Source: Desulfoprunum sp.
GTDB lineage: Bacteria; Desulfobacterota; Desulfobulbia; Desulfobulbales; Desulfocapsaceae
Reading direction: 5' to 3'
DNA: 5,704 nucleotides
Assembly: GCA_030696435.1 (NCBI GenBank)
Contig: JAUYSF010000224.1
Span: 1 to 5,704 of the forward strand
Shown one piece after another: positions 5,130-5,704 of this stretch. The translations under genes were made by a program, and so were the position numbers. The notes below the pieces were generated by a model. That model was not told where the DNA came from. It made no database searches and saw nothing but the letters and a program-made list of their open reading frames with translations. How positions within the stretch are numbered: position 1 is the first letter of the stretch; every line of letters starts with the position of its first letter.

Positions 5130-5704
5130 CATATTCCTGCGATACTGACCACCGACCTCATAGAGAGCGCCGGTGATCTGGCCGAGGCTGCAGTGCTTCA
5201 CCGTCTCCAGGAGCTGGGCAAAGATATTCTCGCCCCTCAAGGCAGTTTCCTGGATCTGACGGAGGGCCTCCGGGGCCTGATCCTTATGTTTCTCCTGGAA
5301 TTCCGCCAGTCGTTTGAGCTGGGAATCCTTCTCTTCATCGGTGGCTCTGGCAAGCTCCAGAGCGGCATGTTCCTCTTCGTTGTTTGGATCGGGGTTGCGG
5401 AAGGTATTGACGCCGACGATGGGATAGTCGCCTGAGTGCTTCAAGCCTTCGTAATACATCGATTCTTCCTGGATCTTGCTTCTTTGGTAGCCGGTTTCCA
5501 TGGCCCCGAGAACCCCACCGCGCTCAGTTATCTGATCAAATTCCGCTAGCACCGCCTCTTCGACCAGATCGGTGAGATCTTCGACGATGAAACTGCCCTG
5601 ATTCATGTTCTCATTCTTGGCTAGACCCCATTCCCGGTTGATGATGAGTTGGATGGCCAGGGCCCTCCGCACCGATTCAGAGCTCGGGGTGGTGATGGCC
5701 TCGT
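5127..5704 (-). CDS. icmF: Coenzyme-B12-dependent acyl-CoA mutase, IcmF-like, C-terminal part (runs off right edge)
   Basis: The reverse complement is open from the right edge to the TAA at 5127-5129, giving 191 residues. The sequence is typical of the C-terminal end of the methylmalonyl-CoA mutase catalytic domain: [69 protein letters not shown] and PIVGVNTF. It ends with [21 protein letters not shown], the ending I associate with IcmF, the fused isobutyryl-CoA mutase (B12 domain, G-protein chaperone domain and mutase in one chain). No B12-binding domain follows the catalytic region, unlike single-chain methylmalonyl-CoA mutase, where that domain is C-terminal. This agrees with IcmF or with a separate large subunit. 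The N-terminal domains are outside the window, so the fusion and the substrate (isobutyryl-, isovaleryl- or another acyl-CoA) are not shown. An internal GTG at 5672 is not the real start, since family sequence continues upstream of it to the edge. Confidence 0.85.
   Translation of the reverse strand, partial: EAITTPSSESVRRALAIQLIINREWGLAKNENMNQGSFIVEDLTDLVEEAVLAEFDQITERGGVLGAMETGYQRSKIQEESMYYEGLKHSGDYPIVGVNTFRNPDPNNEEEHAALELARATDEEKDSQLKRLAEFQEKHKDQAPEALRQIQETALRGENIFAQLLETVKHCSLGQITGALYEVGGQYRRNM

Overview
The window looks like part of a chromosome from an anaerobic, motile deltaproteobacterium (Desulfobacterota, possibly of the Desulfuromonas/Geobacter kind). This assignment is inference. 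It rests on two chemoreceptor genes close together, a secreted Cache-domain protein, a coenzyme-B12 acyl-CoA mutase of the IcmF type, and moderate base composition. No rRNA, tRNA, CRISPR array or intact mobile element was seen.

Left part, all on the minus strand: a chemosensory block. Read in the direction of transcription (right to left), it starts with a promoter near 3676-3705. A leader of about 200 nt follows, with a strongly structured segment (about 3584-3651). Next come a small secreted Cache sensor protein (3468-2956), a hairpin spacer (2881-2919) and a full-length methyl-accepting chemotaxis protein (2856-808) with a large helical periplasmic domain. A gene-free gap (about 395-807) contains a large inverted repeat. 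After it, a second promoter (360-389), nearly a copy of the first, drives another membrane receptor, probably an MCP, that runs off the left edge (304-1). The two promoters match at 38 of 44 positions, including the spacer, so the two transcription units are probably co-regulated.

Right part: an acyl-CoA block. A CaiB/BaiF-fold protein on the plus strand (3906-5045) carries the His/Asp/Glu set of alpha-methylacyl-CoA racemases. It converges on the 3' end of an IcmF-like acyl-CoA mutase on the minus strand (5704-5127, partial). Two inverted repeats lie in the 81-bp convergent spacer. Epimerising a 2-methyl-branched acyl-CoA and rearranging its carbon skeleton are consecutive types of step in branched-chain acyl-CoA metabolism, so the neighbours may share a pathway, although they are not in one operon.

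The best candidates for something undescribed are the duplicated promoter module, the structured leader with mutually exclusive pairings, and the pairing of a free periplasmic Cache protein with a helical-domain chemoreceptor.
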